DNA of 64,000 nt from assembly GCA_005765155.1 (NCBI GenBank), contig VCCP01000002.1, positions 2,790,001 to 2,854,000 on the forward strand, in the 5' to 3' direction. Positions 53,401 to 64,000 of the stretch are shown here, piece by piece. Below the pieces are notes generated by a model. It was not told the DNA's origin, made no database searches, and worked only from the letters and a program-made list of their open reading frames with translations. The position numbers were made by a program, and so were the translations under genes. The stretch is from Zelopaecilomyces penicillatus. Its lineage: Eukaryota > Ascomycota > Sordariomycetes > Hypocreales > Pseudodiploosporaceae. Positions within the stretch are counted from its first letter, which is position 1, and each line of letters opens with the position of its first letter.

Positions 53401-54650
53401 TTTTTAAATAATATAATTTATTTATAACTTTATAATCTTTATAATAATCGATTACTCTTTTAATAAAATATTATTTAATTATAAATCAGGTTTTTTAAAT
53501 ATTAAGAATAATATTATAAAATAAAAAAGATACTAATAATATAAAGCTAATTAAAAAAACTAATAAAAATATAAAAATATTAATAAAGTATTAATAATAA
53601 ATAATTAAAACTTAAACTAGAAACTATAATAAATTATATATATCCTTAATATTTTAAAAAAAGGATATAATTATATTAAATATAAAAAATCTATATTTAA
53701 AAATAAAATAAAAATTAATATTAAGATTTATTAACTTATTCTAAATCTTATAAAAGATTAAAATATAAATATATTAATTAGTATTATTTAAATAATATTT
53801 ATAGATTTATAATATATTCTATATTAGCTTATTAAAATTATAAATATAATAAATAAGGGATATTAATAATAGCCTATTAATACTAAAATTAAAAGATAAA
53901 AAGGAATAAAAGATTAAAAAAATTAAAGATTAATTAAAAATTAAAAAAGAATTATATTATTTAATTAAATAATTAAACTAGCCTTTTAAATATAATTAAT
54001 AAATTTTAATTAATAAGGTAAATACTTTAAAATTAATAAAAATATTTAAAAAAAAACAGATAAAAAAAACATAAGCTAGATAAAGATATAATATAATAGG
54101 ATAAAAATATTATAAAGTTATAATTATAAATAAAAAGAATTTAAAAATTATATACTAGAAAATAATATTTAATTTATACCTTTTAACCTATTATAAATAG
54201 ATAATAAAAAGATAGAAAAGGGGTATAAATAATATAATAAAAATCCTTTTATTATAAAATAAAAACCAGAAACTAATAGCTTAATAAAAATTTAATAATA
54301 ACCTAACTATACCTATTTAAATCTAAAGGGTTATATAGCCTTAAATTTATTATTAAGCTTAATAAAGTATAAAAAGTTCTTATTAATTAACTTAAAAAGA
54401 GCGATATAAATAATATACTTAATACACTACTAAGATATAAAGCTAATATCTATCTAGATAAGATAAAGGCTCTATACTATCTCCTATTTAACTTAATCAG
54501 CCTAATATAAGGTCTTAAAATATACCTATTAAACCTAAATAGCCTATTATAAAATCAGTATTAAAACCTAAATAAAATATTTATATACTTACTTAAATAT
54601 CCTATTACTCTTAAAAATAAGGCTATTAAATAATTAATAATATTTAATAG
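50450..54650 (+). pseudogene. Gypsy D pol: protease region, RT, RNase H, integrase
   Basis: The plus strand reads in order. RT fingers at 51,209-51,274: ILFIFKKDRSL then LYIDY, matching SP-FVKKK and RLCVDYR-LN. Palm at 51,457-51,492: PFKLINILIIF (family PFGLTNAPATFQ). Active site at 51,544-51,555: YLNN followed by ILIFSK, both catalytic Asp changed to Asn. RNase H near 51.99-52.14 kb: FKTNIF, then LRKFTKIKINYKI. Integrase from 53,025: IDFIIGLL then, in the same frame, NKGDINTILIIID ending near 53,099, matching DFITGLP and ILVIVD. Protease is expected at about 50.45-50.7 kb but its active site was not seen. Confidence 0.82.
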
Positions 54651-55447
54651 GCCTTCTTCTTCTTTTTATAAGCTTTATTAATTATAATATAGATTTTAAT
54701 AGGATTAATAATTCTAAAAGATAAATAATATATAATCTTAACTAATTTAAAAATTAGATAAATCTTTAATAATATATTAATAATTTATTAAATAAAAGTA
54801 TTAATAAAAATAAAAGGGATTTTATTATTAAAGCCTTCCTTCTCCTTATCTTAAATAATATATAATCTTAATATTATAACTAGGAAATTAAGTATATTAC
54901 TTAATTTATAGGTATTATCTAATATAAGGGCTATAAATCTAAATAATATTAAATTATTAATAAAACCCCTTCAAATACTATTATTCTATATACTATTAAT
55001 AGATATTATTCCTATTATTATACTATTAATAATATATTAACTTAATATTAGTAAATAAGTATTAAATTATTATTATTTTATTAAGCTTAATAGCCCCTTT
55101 AATTACCTTAATATTAATTACTATAACTATTCTTATATAATATATATATTATATATACTATATAATAATCAGTTTAATATAATCTAATCGCTTTATAACT
55201 ATATAGATTTAAATAATAGATCTTTTAAGAGATATAATAATATAATAAAGGGATAATAAGAAAGTAATAAGATATAAAAGATAAATAAAAGAAGTATAAT
55301 AGAAAACATAGCTATAAATAAATAAAAAGAATATAATAAATCTAAATTCTAAAAAAATAAAATTTCTAGAATAATAAAATAATAATAGCAAGGAAAATCT
55401 ATTATAGGGTAATAGATATATAATTAAGGTATTAAGATATTACCTTT

Positions 55448-55459
55448 AAAAGGGGAGAT
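55448..55459 (+). other. Polypurine tract of Gypsy D
   Basis: AAAAGGGGAGAT directly precedes the 3' LTR. It is the only strong purine run in the neighbourhood and is less mutated than the rest. Confidence 0.75.
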
Positions 55460-55460
55460 A

Positions 55461-55659
55461 ATTATAATAGGATTAGATATTTAATATTTAATTATAATAT
55501 ATAATCTAAAAGATTATTAATTATTAGGGCTTTAATAATCTTTTATATTTAAAGGGTATAAAAGAAAAATAACTTAATTTAAATATAAATTTTATTATTA
55601 ATTAATCAATTAAAGCTATATAATCCTATCTAATTATACCTAGAATTCCCTTTATAATT
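55461..55659 (+). repeat. 3' LTR of Gypsy D
   Basis: About 199 bp, slightly richer in G/C than the 5' LTR (for example aattccc against aattctt). Confidence 0.8.
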
Positions 55660-56799
55660 AAAAAGATAATATTAATATTTAATAAAATATTAATATATTA
55701 ATTTATTATCTTATTTAAAAATATAATATAATTAATAAATTAGGATATTATATTTCTTTAATATAAAATAAAGTTTTAAAGAATATTATTATTTAAATTT
55801 ATTAATATATTTTTTATATAATAATTAATATAGATTTAAATTTAAATATTTTATAATTAAATAAAAATTAATAAATTAAATATATAATATTATAAAAATC
55901 CTTTATATTTTTTAAAATAAAAGATATAATTATAATATTATTAATAGATTTTAAGAATTTATAAAAGCTATAATATTATTTTTTTATTATAATATTTTAA
56001 TTTATAATATTTATTTTTAAATATCTTATAAAAAAAACCTTTATTAATATTTTATAAATAATAATAAGATATATTAAAACATATTATATTAATAAAAAGA
56101 AAATTAATAATATATATTAAAAAGATTTTTAAATATAAAAAAAAGATTATTAAAAAAAGAAAGATTATTAAAAAAGTATATTAATTAAAAGTATTTTATA
56201 TTAATATAAGGCTGATATTATTTAAGATATTTATAATTATATTAAAGTATTTTATATTCAATCTAGGCTTATTATAATTATATTAATAAACTAAATATAA
56301 TTTTATTTTTTTAAAAAAAAAGCTTAATAAAAAAAAAGATAATAAATATTTATAATAGCTTTAATTAACATATATATATATATAAATATAATAACTTTAA
56401 TTTTATAAATATTAGCTTTTATATTATTAAATATATTTAATTTAAATTATAAAATATTAGTATTATTAATAAACTTTATAAAATCTATTTTAAATTATAA
56501 GAAATTATAAGAAATTAAATTAATCTTTATAATATTTTATAAAGATCTTTATATTATTTTAACCTTAAATTTATTAAATATAATTAATATTATTAATAAT
56601 CCTGTTTTTTATTATTAAAATATCTTATTACTGTTATTTAATATATTAATTATTATATTAATTATAATTATTTTAATTATATTAATTTATTATTTAATTT
56701 ATTTATTAAATAAAAATCTTATATAAGATAAAACCTTTTTTATTATACGTTTATTATATTATTAATTTAATCTTTTTACTTTTTTATTTTATATATTAA

Positions 56800-57014
56800 T
56801 TATTTGATATTAATAGTTTAATTATAAGATTATTTTATTAATTAATATAATAATAATTAAATTATTATATTATATTTTATTTATTAATATTAATTAAATA
56901 AACTTAATTATTTAATATTAATAATTTAATTATAAGATTATTTTATTAATAAATATAATAATAATTAAATTATTATATTATATTTTATTTATTAATATTA
57001 ATTAAATAAACTTA
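56800..57014. repeat. 108-bp tandem duplication
   Basis: The segment from tatttgatattaatag to attaaataaactta is repeated with a 108-bp period (second copy from 56,909). Only a few positions differ (for example tatttgatat against tatttaatat), mostly transitions. Confidence 0.85.
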
Positions 57015-58945
57015 TATATTCTTATTTTCTTAAAGTTTAATTTATATTAAATTTAAATTATTTATAGACTTTTATTATTATTTTATTATTATTTTAATCT
57101 TTTTTTATTATATAATTATTATCTGTTTTTATATCTTTTTTTAATCTTATATTAATTTAAAATATATCTTTATTATAGCTTTTATTTTAAATTTATTTTA
57201 ATTAAAATTTAATTTAAAATTAATATTAATAATAATATTAAAAAAGACTTATATAATTTTTATATTTTTATTTTATATTTTTATTAATAATATTTATATT
57301 AATATTAATATATCTTTATATTAAAGTATTATTATATAAGATTTACTATTAATTATTATTATTCAAAGTAAATTTAATATTAAGGCTATTATATTTATTT
57401 AATCAATTAAATTAATTCTTTTTTTATTTATTTTTAATCTTAAAATTAAATTTAATTTAGCTTTTATTTAATTATTATTAAAATTACTTTTTTTTAAAAA
57501 AATTATTATTATTTAAAAAGCTTATTAAAAGAGATAATAATATATAATTATAATTTAAGAATATATTAAGTTTTTATTTTATAATTTTAAGATATAATTT
57601 TAATCTTTATTTATTATATTTTTATTATTTTAATTAATTATATAATATATTTATTTAAATATAAGATTAATTTTAAGAGTTAATATATATTTTTTTATAA
57701 TTTAAATAATTATATATTTTAATTATCTTTATTTAAAACTTAAAAATAAAATATTTTTATATTTTTTTTTATAATACTTTTTAATATTTTATTAAGATTC
57801 CTTTTCTTTTAAATATAATAATAAATATATATTAAAATAAATCTATCTTGAATTTAATCTTTAATTATTATTTAAATTATTAATATTCCTTTTTTCTTTT
57901 TTATAATCTGATATTAAATACACTTTTTAAAATTATATAATAAAGCTTAAAGGGTTTATTTTAATAATATTTATTTAATATATTTAATATATTTAATAAT
58001 AATATATTTATAATATTTATTTTTATTTTATATTAGTATTAATATAAAATAACTATTATATTATTAATATATTAAAATAATAAAATTTATATAAGCTTAT
58101 AAATTTATATTTAATAAAATTAATATTTAATTATTATATTTATAAAGATCTTTATAATTAATTAAAATATTAAAGCTTATATCTTTAATATATTTTATAT
58201 TTAACATTTACTAGATTATTTAGCTTTAATATAATAATATAATTATTTAAATCTTTTTAAAAAGCCTTTTACTTATTTAATATTTATTTAATAAATAAAT
58301 TTTAAAAGTATTATTATATTTATAAATATATTTAATTTTAATATATATTATATATATCTAGTTTATTATATTATTTTATATTATTTTATCTTAATTTATA
58401 TTTAAATTATATTAATTGATAATTAAACTATAAATTAAAAGGAAATATTTATAATATAATTTTAAGATTATATATTAATATAATATTATAAATCTTAACT
58501 ATAACTTATAAATAAATTGATTAATATATCTTTAATTTAATTATTGTATTTTAAGATATATATTTATTTATCTTTAAATTATAATATATATTATCTTAAA
58601 GATTATAATATATTATATTTTATTTATATATATTTCTTAAATATTAATCATATAACATCTATATAAAAATATTATTAAAAATATTAAAATATACCTTTAT
58701 TTTTATAGCTTTATAATTAACTTATATTAATATCTTTATTATTAGGAATTATAATTAAAGAAAATATTTAAGACTTTAATAGATTATATTAATTTAATAA
58801 GATTATTATTAAATTATATAAATATTATATTAGATTATTATATTATAATATAATATATAAGTTTATTTTTAATTTATTTAATTTTTATATTTATATTTAT
58901 AATTTATTTTCTATAAATCTTTAATATTTAATATCTATTTATATT

Positions 58946-58948
<3 letters not shown>

Positions 58949-58977
<29 letters not shown>
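58949..58977. repeat. Microsatellite (AT)n
   Basis: An uninterrupted AT dinucleotide run of about 28 bp. Confidence 0.9.
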
Positions 58978-58981
<4 letters not shown>

Positions 58982-60949
58982 AAATATAAGTAAAGTAATA
59001 TTATTTATAAAACAAATATAGTTATTTTTAATTTTATTAATAATATAATTATATAAAATAATATAATCAAGAAATAAAATAAAATATTATAAGAATATTT
59101 ATAAACCTTTATTATTATATATTATATAATATATAAAAGGCTAAATAATATAATTAAAAGCTTTAAGCCTATAATTTAATAAGATAATAATAAGAAAAGC
59201 CTAAATTAATCTTATAAATATATAATAACTAAAGATTAAATTATTTATAAAAAAGGAAATAATTATAATAGGATTTTTATATAATTTAGCCTTTATTTTA
59301 TAAGCTATTATAAGATATAATATAAATATAAGATTAATATAAGATATTAATATTATTAAATCTTTTATTAATTTAATATAATAATTTATTATTATAGATT
59401 ATATATCTTTAATTTTATTATATATTATAAAAAAGACTTTTAATAATAAATTATTAAAATAAAATATATTTTTTAATATTTTTAAAAGCTTTATATTTAT
59501 TAAATAAGATATTTAAAGATATTAAATTCTTTAAGAATTTAAAATTAATAATTATAATAAATTCTATTAAAATCTTTTTTAAAATTAAATCATAATAATA
59601 ATATAACTTTAGCTTTATATTAAAGCATTTAAATAAACTTTATTTTAAATTTTATAAATTCCTTTATTAATTAATAAGCTTAATTATCTATTTAATCTTT
59701 TAATAATATATATAATTTTATTATATTTATAATATATATTATAATAATTACTTTTAGTATTTTTTATATAATATTAAATCTTTAATTATTAAAATAAAAA
59801 TTTATTATTAATATTATTAATTATAATTTTAATATAAAATTATATTAAATAAATATCTCTATTTATTATTATATTAAAAAGTTAAATATAAATTAATTAA
59901 TTAATACTTTAGCTTTTTAAATATATATTATTTTTAAATATAAATTATTCTAATATTATAAAAGATTAAAGAGTTTAAATTATTTATATAAATATTATAT
60001 AATAATCTTATTTATTCTTTATTACTTTAATTTAATTATATTATTAATTATATTATTTTAATAAATTTATTTATTTATTTATTTTTCTTTATATATAATA
60101 TAGCTTAATTAATTTATACCTTTTAAATCTCTTTTTATATATTCCAGCTTTTATAATTAAGATATTATATATTTAAATATTGTTTTTTTATTTAATAATC
60201 TTATTTTATAGATTTATTATTCTTTATAATCTTTATTCTTTTTTAAATATTTAAAGCTATTATTAATTTAATATTATTTATTATTTAAATAATATAGACA
60301 TTTATATTATTTATTAAATGAAAAGAATATCTATTAAATCCCTTTTAATAGAATTTAATTATAGATTTTATATTAATTCTTTTAATATTTAATTAATATT
60401 ATAATAATCATATAATTATATATATATAAAGATTTAAATTTTATATTATTTTTAATACAGATTTATTATAAAAAATATATTAAATTAGATTAAATAATAC
60501 TTTAAAATAATATTATATAATAAAAGATTAATAATATATTAAAAATCTATAATTAATTCTTTTTTATATATTTTATTAATATATTAAATATTATTTATAT
60601 TTAAAATTAAAATTATATTTATAATAATTTTATACTTCTAATAAAAGAGCTTATTTTATATCCTTTAATTTTATTTTATTTTATTTTATATTATAAAAAA
60701 GATTCTAAAAGCTTAAAATATATAATAGGATTATAAGATATAAAGATATATATATTTAGAATAATATATAATCCCTAAATATATAATATATCTTAGCTTA
60801 TTTTTATTATTATAATATAAATAAAGTAAATAATAATCTCTTATAATAATAATACCTAAATATAATTATTCTTATTCTATTTAATTATTATAAATTAAAA
60901 CTATTATTATAATTCTATTATTTTATTATATAGTTATCTAGAATAAATA

Positions 60950-63900
60950 TAATTATATTATATAAAACCTTAATATAAAAGAGATAAGAGCTAAAAGAAA
61001 TATTTTTAGAATATTTAAATAATATTAATTAAGATATTCTAGCTATAAATATATCCTTTAATTAAAAATAATTAATTATAAAAAGATCTATAATATAATT
61101 AAAATTCTAATAAAAGATTATTTAAAAATAATAATACTAGATTAATAATCTATTTTTAATATTTTAAATAAAAATATAATTAAAAATCTAATAAAATAAT
61201 AATAATTTTAATTATAATATAAAGCCTATAAAATTAATTTTAATTATCTATTTATTATATAAAGAATTATTAAAAAATTAAAAAAGCTAGAAAAATAATC
61301 TAGATTATTATTTTTAAGAAAATAAGAAAGTATATTATAATATAAAAAATTAATAATATAAAATAATTAATAATATAAATTAAAATTATTAAAAGCTATT
61401 AAATATAAAATATTAAATAAATCTTTAATAAAAGGGTATTAATTTATAATTAAATTAAAATATATATTTTTTATATAAATTAAATATTTATTTAAGGATT
61501 CTAGTTTTTAGATAATAGATATTTATTTAATATATAATTCCTTAATATAAAGTTTTAATTAATTATTATAAGATTTCTTCTTAGCTTTAAGATATCAAAA
61601 GGCTTATATAAAGCTTATAAAGATATAATTAATATTATTTTTCTTTATTAAGCTTTAATTATTATTCTAGATTAATATAAAGATAAATAATAAAGAATTC
61701 TTAATAATATATAAGGGAATAATTAAGGTTATAAAATAATTATAAAAAGGCTATAAAAGAAAAAAAAACTATAGGATTAATAAAAAGAAAATAATAAAAC
61801 CTAATATATTATTTAAAAGAGAAATCTAGATAAATAAAATAAATCTAATATAATTAAAAAGCCTATTAATATAATAATAAATAAAAAAGAAATAATTAAT
61901 ATTATATAGATTTTATTTAATTATAAAAAAAGATTATTAATTAAAATAAATCTTTTAGCTTTAATTAAAGAGATAAAGATTAATATAATTATCTATTTTT
62001 ATATATTAATAATAATTAAAAGATAAAATATTATTAAAATATATATAAATCTTAATATATATTTAAAGTTAGATTTAATTAATAAAATATTTATAAGAAA
62101 AAATAAATTAAAATAAATATTTATTAAAAAAATCCTTTTATTAAAAATAATAAATAAAGGATTAATTTATATTTATTAATTTAAGAGGATTTATTTAGGA
62201 ATTCTTTTATATTTATTTAAGGATTAATTATAATTTAAAAAAAAAGAAAATCCTATCCTATTTAAAATACTAATATTATAAAAATATTAAATATATTTAA
62301 ATATATATAATAATTTTTAATAATTTAAATATATTTAAAATAAAATAAAATAATTATAATTATATAAATTTATAAAGGTTTATTAAAATAAATTAAGTAT
62401 TTATTTAATTATTTATTTAAATAAATCAATCTTTTTATTAAAAAAAATAAAAAATAAAAGGGTTTTAAGATATTTAAGAATTATTATTAAAATTATATAA
62501 TTTCCTTAATATTTTTTAATTTAATAATATTAAAATATTATTTATATATAAGATAATAAATTATACTATTAATCTATTATTAAATAAAACCTTATTATAT
62601 AATATTATTTATTCTTTATTTTAATAAAAATTATAAAAATTATAAAAATATCTTAAAAATTTATTATTTAAATATATATAAGCCTTTAAAAGCTTTATAA
62701 ATATATTAATTCTTTTTATAATTAAAAAGAATAGAATCCTTAGATTATATATAGATTATTAAGATTTTAATAGGATTATAAAAAAGAATTATTATACTTT
62801 ATTTTTATTATAAAGATCTTAAATAGAATTATAAATATTAAATTTTTCTTAAAAATTAATATTAAAAATATTTATTATTAAATTAAAATTTAAAAAGAAA
62901 ATAGCTTTTTAAATATATTATAAATACTATAAATATTTAATAATACCTTTTAATTTAATTAATATATTAATAATATATTAATATTATATCTATAACATAT
63001 TAAATAATATAATTTATATTATTTATTTTAAAAATATTTTAAATTTTTCTAAAATATATAAAGAATATATAAAATATATTAAATAAATATTATTAAGATT
63101 AAAGGCTATAAAATTATATATTAATCTAAAAAAATATTAATTTTATAAAGAAATAATAAAGCTTTTAGATTTTATTTTATCCTTAAAAGGAATAATAATA
63201 AATCTAAATAGAATTATAATAATTATAAAATAATAAAAACTAAAAATCTATAAAGAAATATAAATCTTTTTTAAATTTTATAATATTTATTAAAAATTTA
63301 TTTATTAATATTTTAATATTATAATATTATTAAATATTTTATGAAAAAGAAATATTAATAAAAAAAAGCTAAAAAAAGTTATTTTAAACCCTATTAAATA
63401 ATAAGCTTTTCTTAGGTTTAGAAATATATTTTAAGAAATATTATTATTTTATTATTTTAATTTATAATATTAAATATATTTTAAGATTAATATATCTAGA
63501 TTTATAATAATAGGTATTATATTATAATAAAATAATAATTTTATATAATATCTTATAATTTTTTAATCTTAAAAATTTATATTAATAAAGATTGATTATA
63601 ATATCCTTAATTAAAAGATATTTATTATTATTTATTTATTTTAATATTAATAAAGATATATAAAACAGCTTATAAAATAGATAAAGGTATTATTTAATTA
63701 TTAAAATCTTAAATCTTTTATATCTTAAATAAAATTATTAAAAAGATAAGCTAGATAATATATAATATTAATACCTTATAATTTTATTATTAAATATTAA
63801 TTAAATAAATTAAATTTAATAAATATCTTATTAAAATATTTAAATTATAAATATAAAGTTTTAAATAATATAAACTTATTTCTTATATTATAATCTAGAT

Positions 63901-64000
63901 TTTATAAATCTATTATAATTAATCAAGATAATAATAATCTTTTCTTAAAGAATTATTTAGAGTTTCTTTTATATATAAAATCTATAATAGATTATAAATA
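60950..64000 (+). pseudogene. Gypsy E gag-pol, 5' part, truncated by right edge
   Basis: Plus-strand RT motifs. Near 62,715-62,790 it reads ILRLYIDY followed by DFNRIIKKNYY, matching the RLCVDYR-LN block. At 62,946-62,981 it reads PFNLINILII (family PFGLTNAPATF). At 63,024-63,035 the active site YFKN is followed by ILNFSK (family YLDD-ILIFSK). RNase H begins near 63,500, with IDYNI near 63,590 equivalent to the E-NY block. The arrangement parallels Gypsy D closely, including a similar stretch before RT (E 61.93-62.1 kb, D 50.41-50.56 kb), so they are related families. Integrase and the 3' LTR lie beyond the window; the 5' LTR was not identified. Extremely RIP-mutated. Confidence 0.72.

Larger units (their letters stand above)
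48938..55659 (+). mobile_element. Gypsy LTR retrotransposon D, complete but heavily RIP-mutated
   Basis: About 6.7 kb bounded by direct repeats of about 200 bp (48,938-49,133 and 55,461-55,659) that differ mostly by transitions. The plus-strand order is gag-sized region, RT, RNase H, integrase, PPT, as in Ty3/Gypsy. No convincing target duplication was found, so the ends may be off by several bases. RT-region similarity links it to element E at the right edge. Confidence 0.85.
55660..60900. other. Unassigned A/T-rich interval
   Basis: 5.2 kb of near-pure A/T with no protein family I can name on either strand. It holds a 108-bp duplication, an (AT)n run, and at about 59,251-59,278 a purine run followed by ataattataatagga, the same string that starts the Gypsy D 3' LTR. 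A (TTTTA)n-like stretch lies near 60,670-60,695. Most likely old decayed elements, perhaps including the flank or LTR of element E at its right end. Confidence 0.55.

Noticed and set aside
55209..55391. 60-codon open frame on the minus strand, Leu/Ile/Phe/Tyr-rich
   Set aside because: It lies inside Gypsy D just before the PPT; its composition is what A/T-rich DNA gives by chance and it only looks like a membrane peptide.
1..64000. Mitochondrial DNA or a bacterial low-GC genome as explanation of the A/T content
   Set aside because: No rRNA, tRNA or respiratory genes, no intact ORFs, nested LTR elements and transition-only repeat divergence all point to RIP in fungal nuclear DNA.

Overview
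The window looks like an AT-rich, gene-free block of a filamentous ascomycete (Pezizomycotina) genome: a graveyard of retrotransposons mutated by repeat-induced point mutation (RIP). Three things show this. The sequence is overwhelmingly A/T, and the remaining C lies mostly in CpT or CpC while CpA and CpG are scarce. Differences between repeat copies are overwhelmingly C/T and G/A transitions. Every recognisable frame is full of TAA/TAG/TGA where Gln, Trp or Arg codons are expected. I see no intact host gene, tRNA, rRNA or CRISPR array. The species cannot be named from this.

Positions 1-37,543 are a nest of LTR retrotransposons whose insertion order can be read from target-site duplications (TSDs). 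The oldest layer is Gypsy element C (minus strand): RNase H at 1-311, reverse transcriptase (RT) near 33.6 kb. It was split by Gypsy A-I (312-33,162, minus; TSD TTAGT). A-I was split by the Ty1/Copia element B (8,945-28,532, minus; TSD CTTAT) and, separately, by a solo LTR of B (32,219-32,639; TSD ATTCT). B received an A-family LTR on the plus strand (A-III, 13,627-13,995 plus 26,834-26,861). A-III was in turn split by a complete second Gypsy A copy, A-II (13,996-26,828, minus; TSD GTATT). With insertions removed, A-I is 12,832 bp and A-II 12,833 bp, which strongly supports the scheme.

Gypsy A has 395-396 bp LTRs that do not begin TG or end CA, a readable protease-RT-RNase H-integrase polyprotein, a long 5' region presumed to be gag, and about 4.95 kb between pol and the 3' LTR that I cannot assign. 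Copia B is the least mutated element; it keeps a polypurine tract, a primer-binding site resembling the anticodon-region half-tRNA-iMet type, and gag-protease-integrase-RT-RNase H in Copia order.

Positions 37.5-64 kb are older and even more A/T-rich. They hold a Tad1/I-like LINE (about 37.6-42.5 kb, plus), a complete RIP-decayed Gypsy D (about 48,938-55,659, plus, with LTRs of about 200 bp) and the 5' part of a related Gypsy E (about 61 kb to the right edge, plus). The intervals 42.5-48.9 kb and 55.7-60.9 kb hold small tandem repeats and otherwise nothing I can name. No protein here appears functional; the value of the window is as a record of transposition, RIP and recombination.
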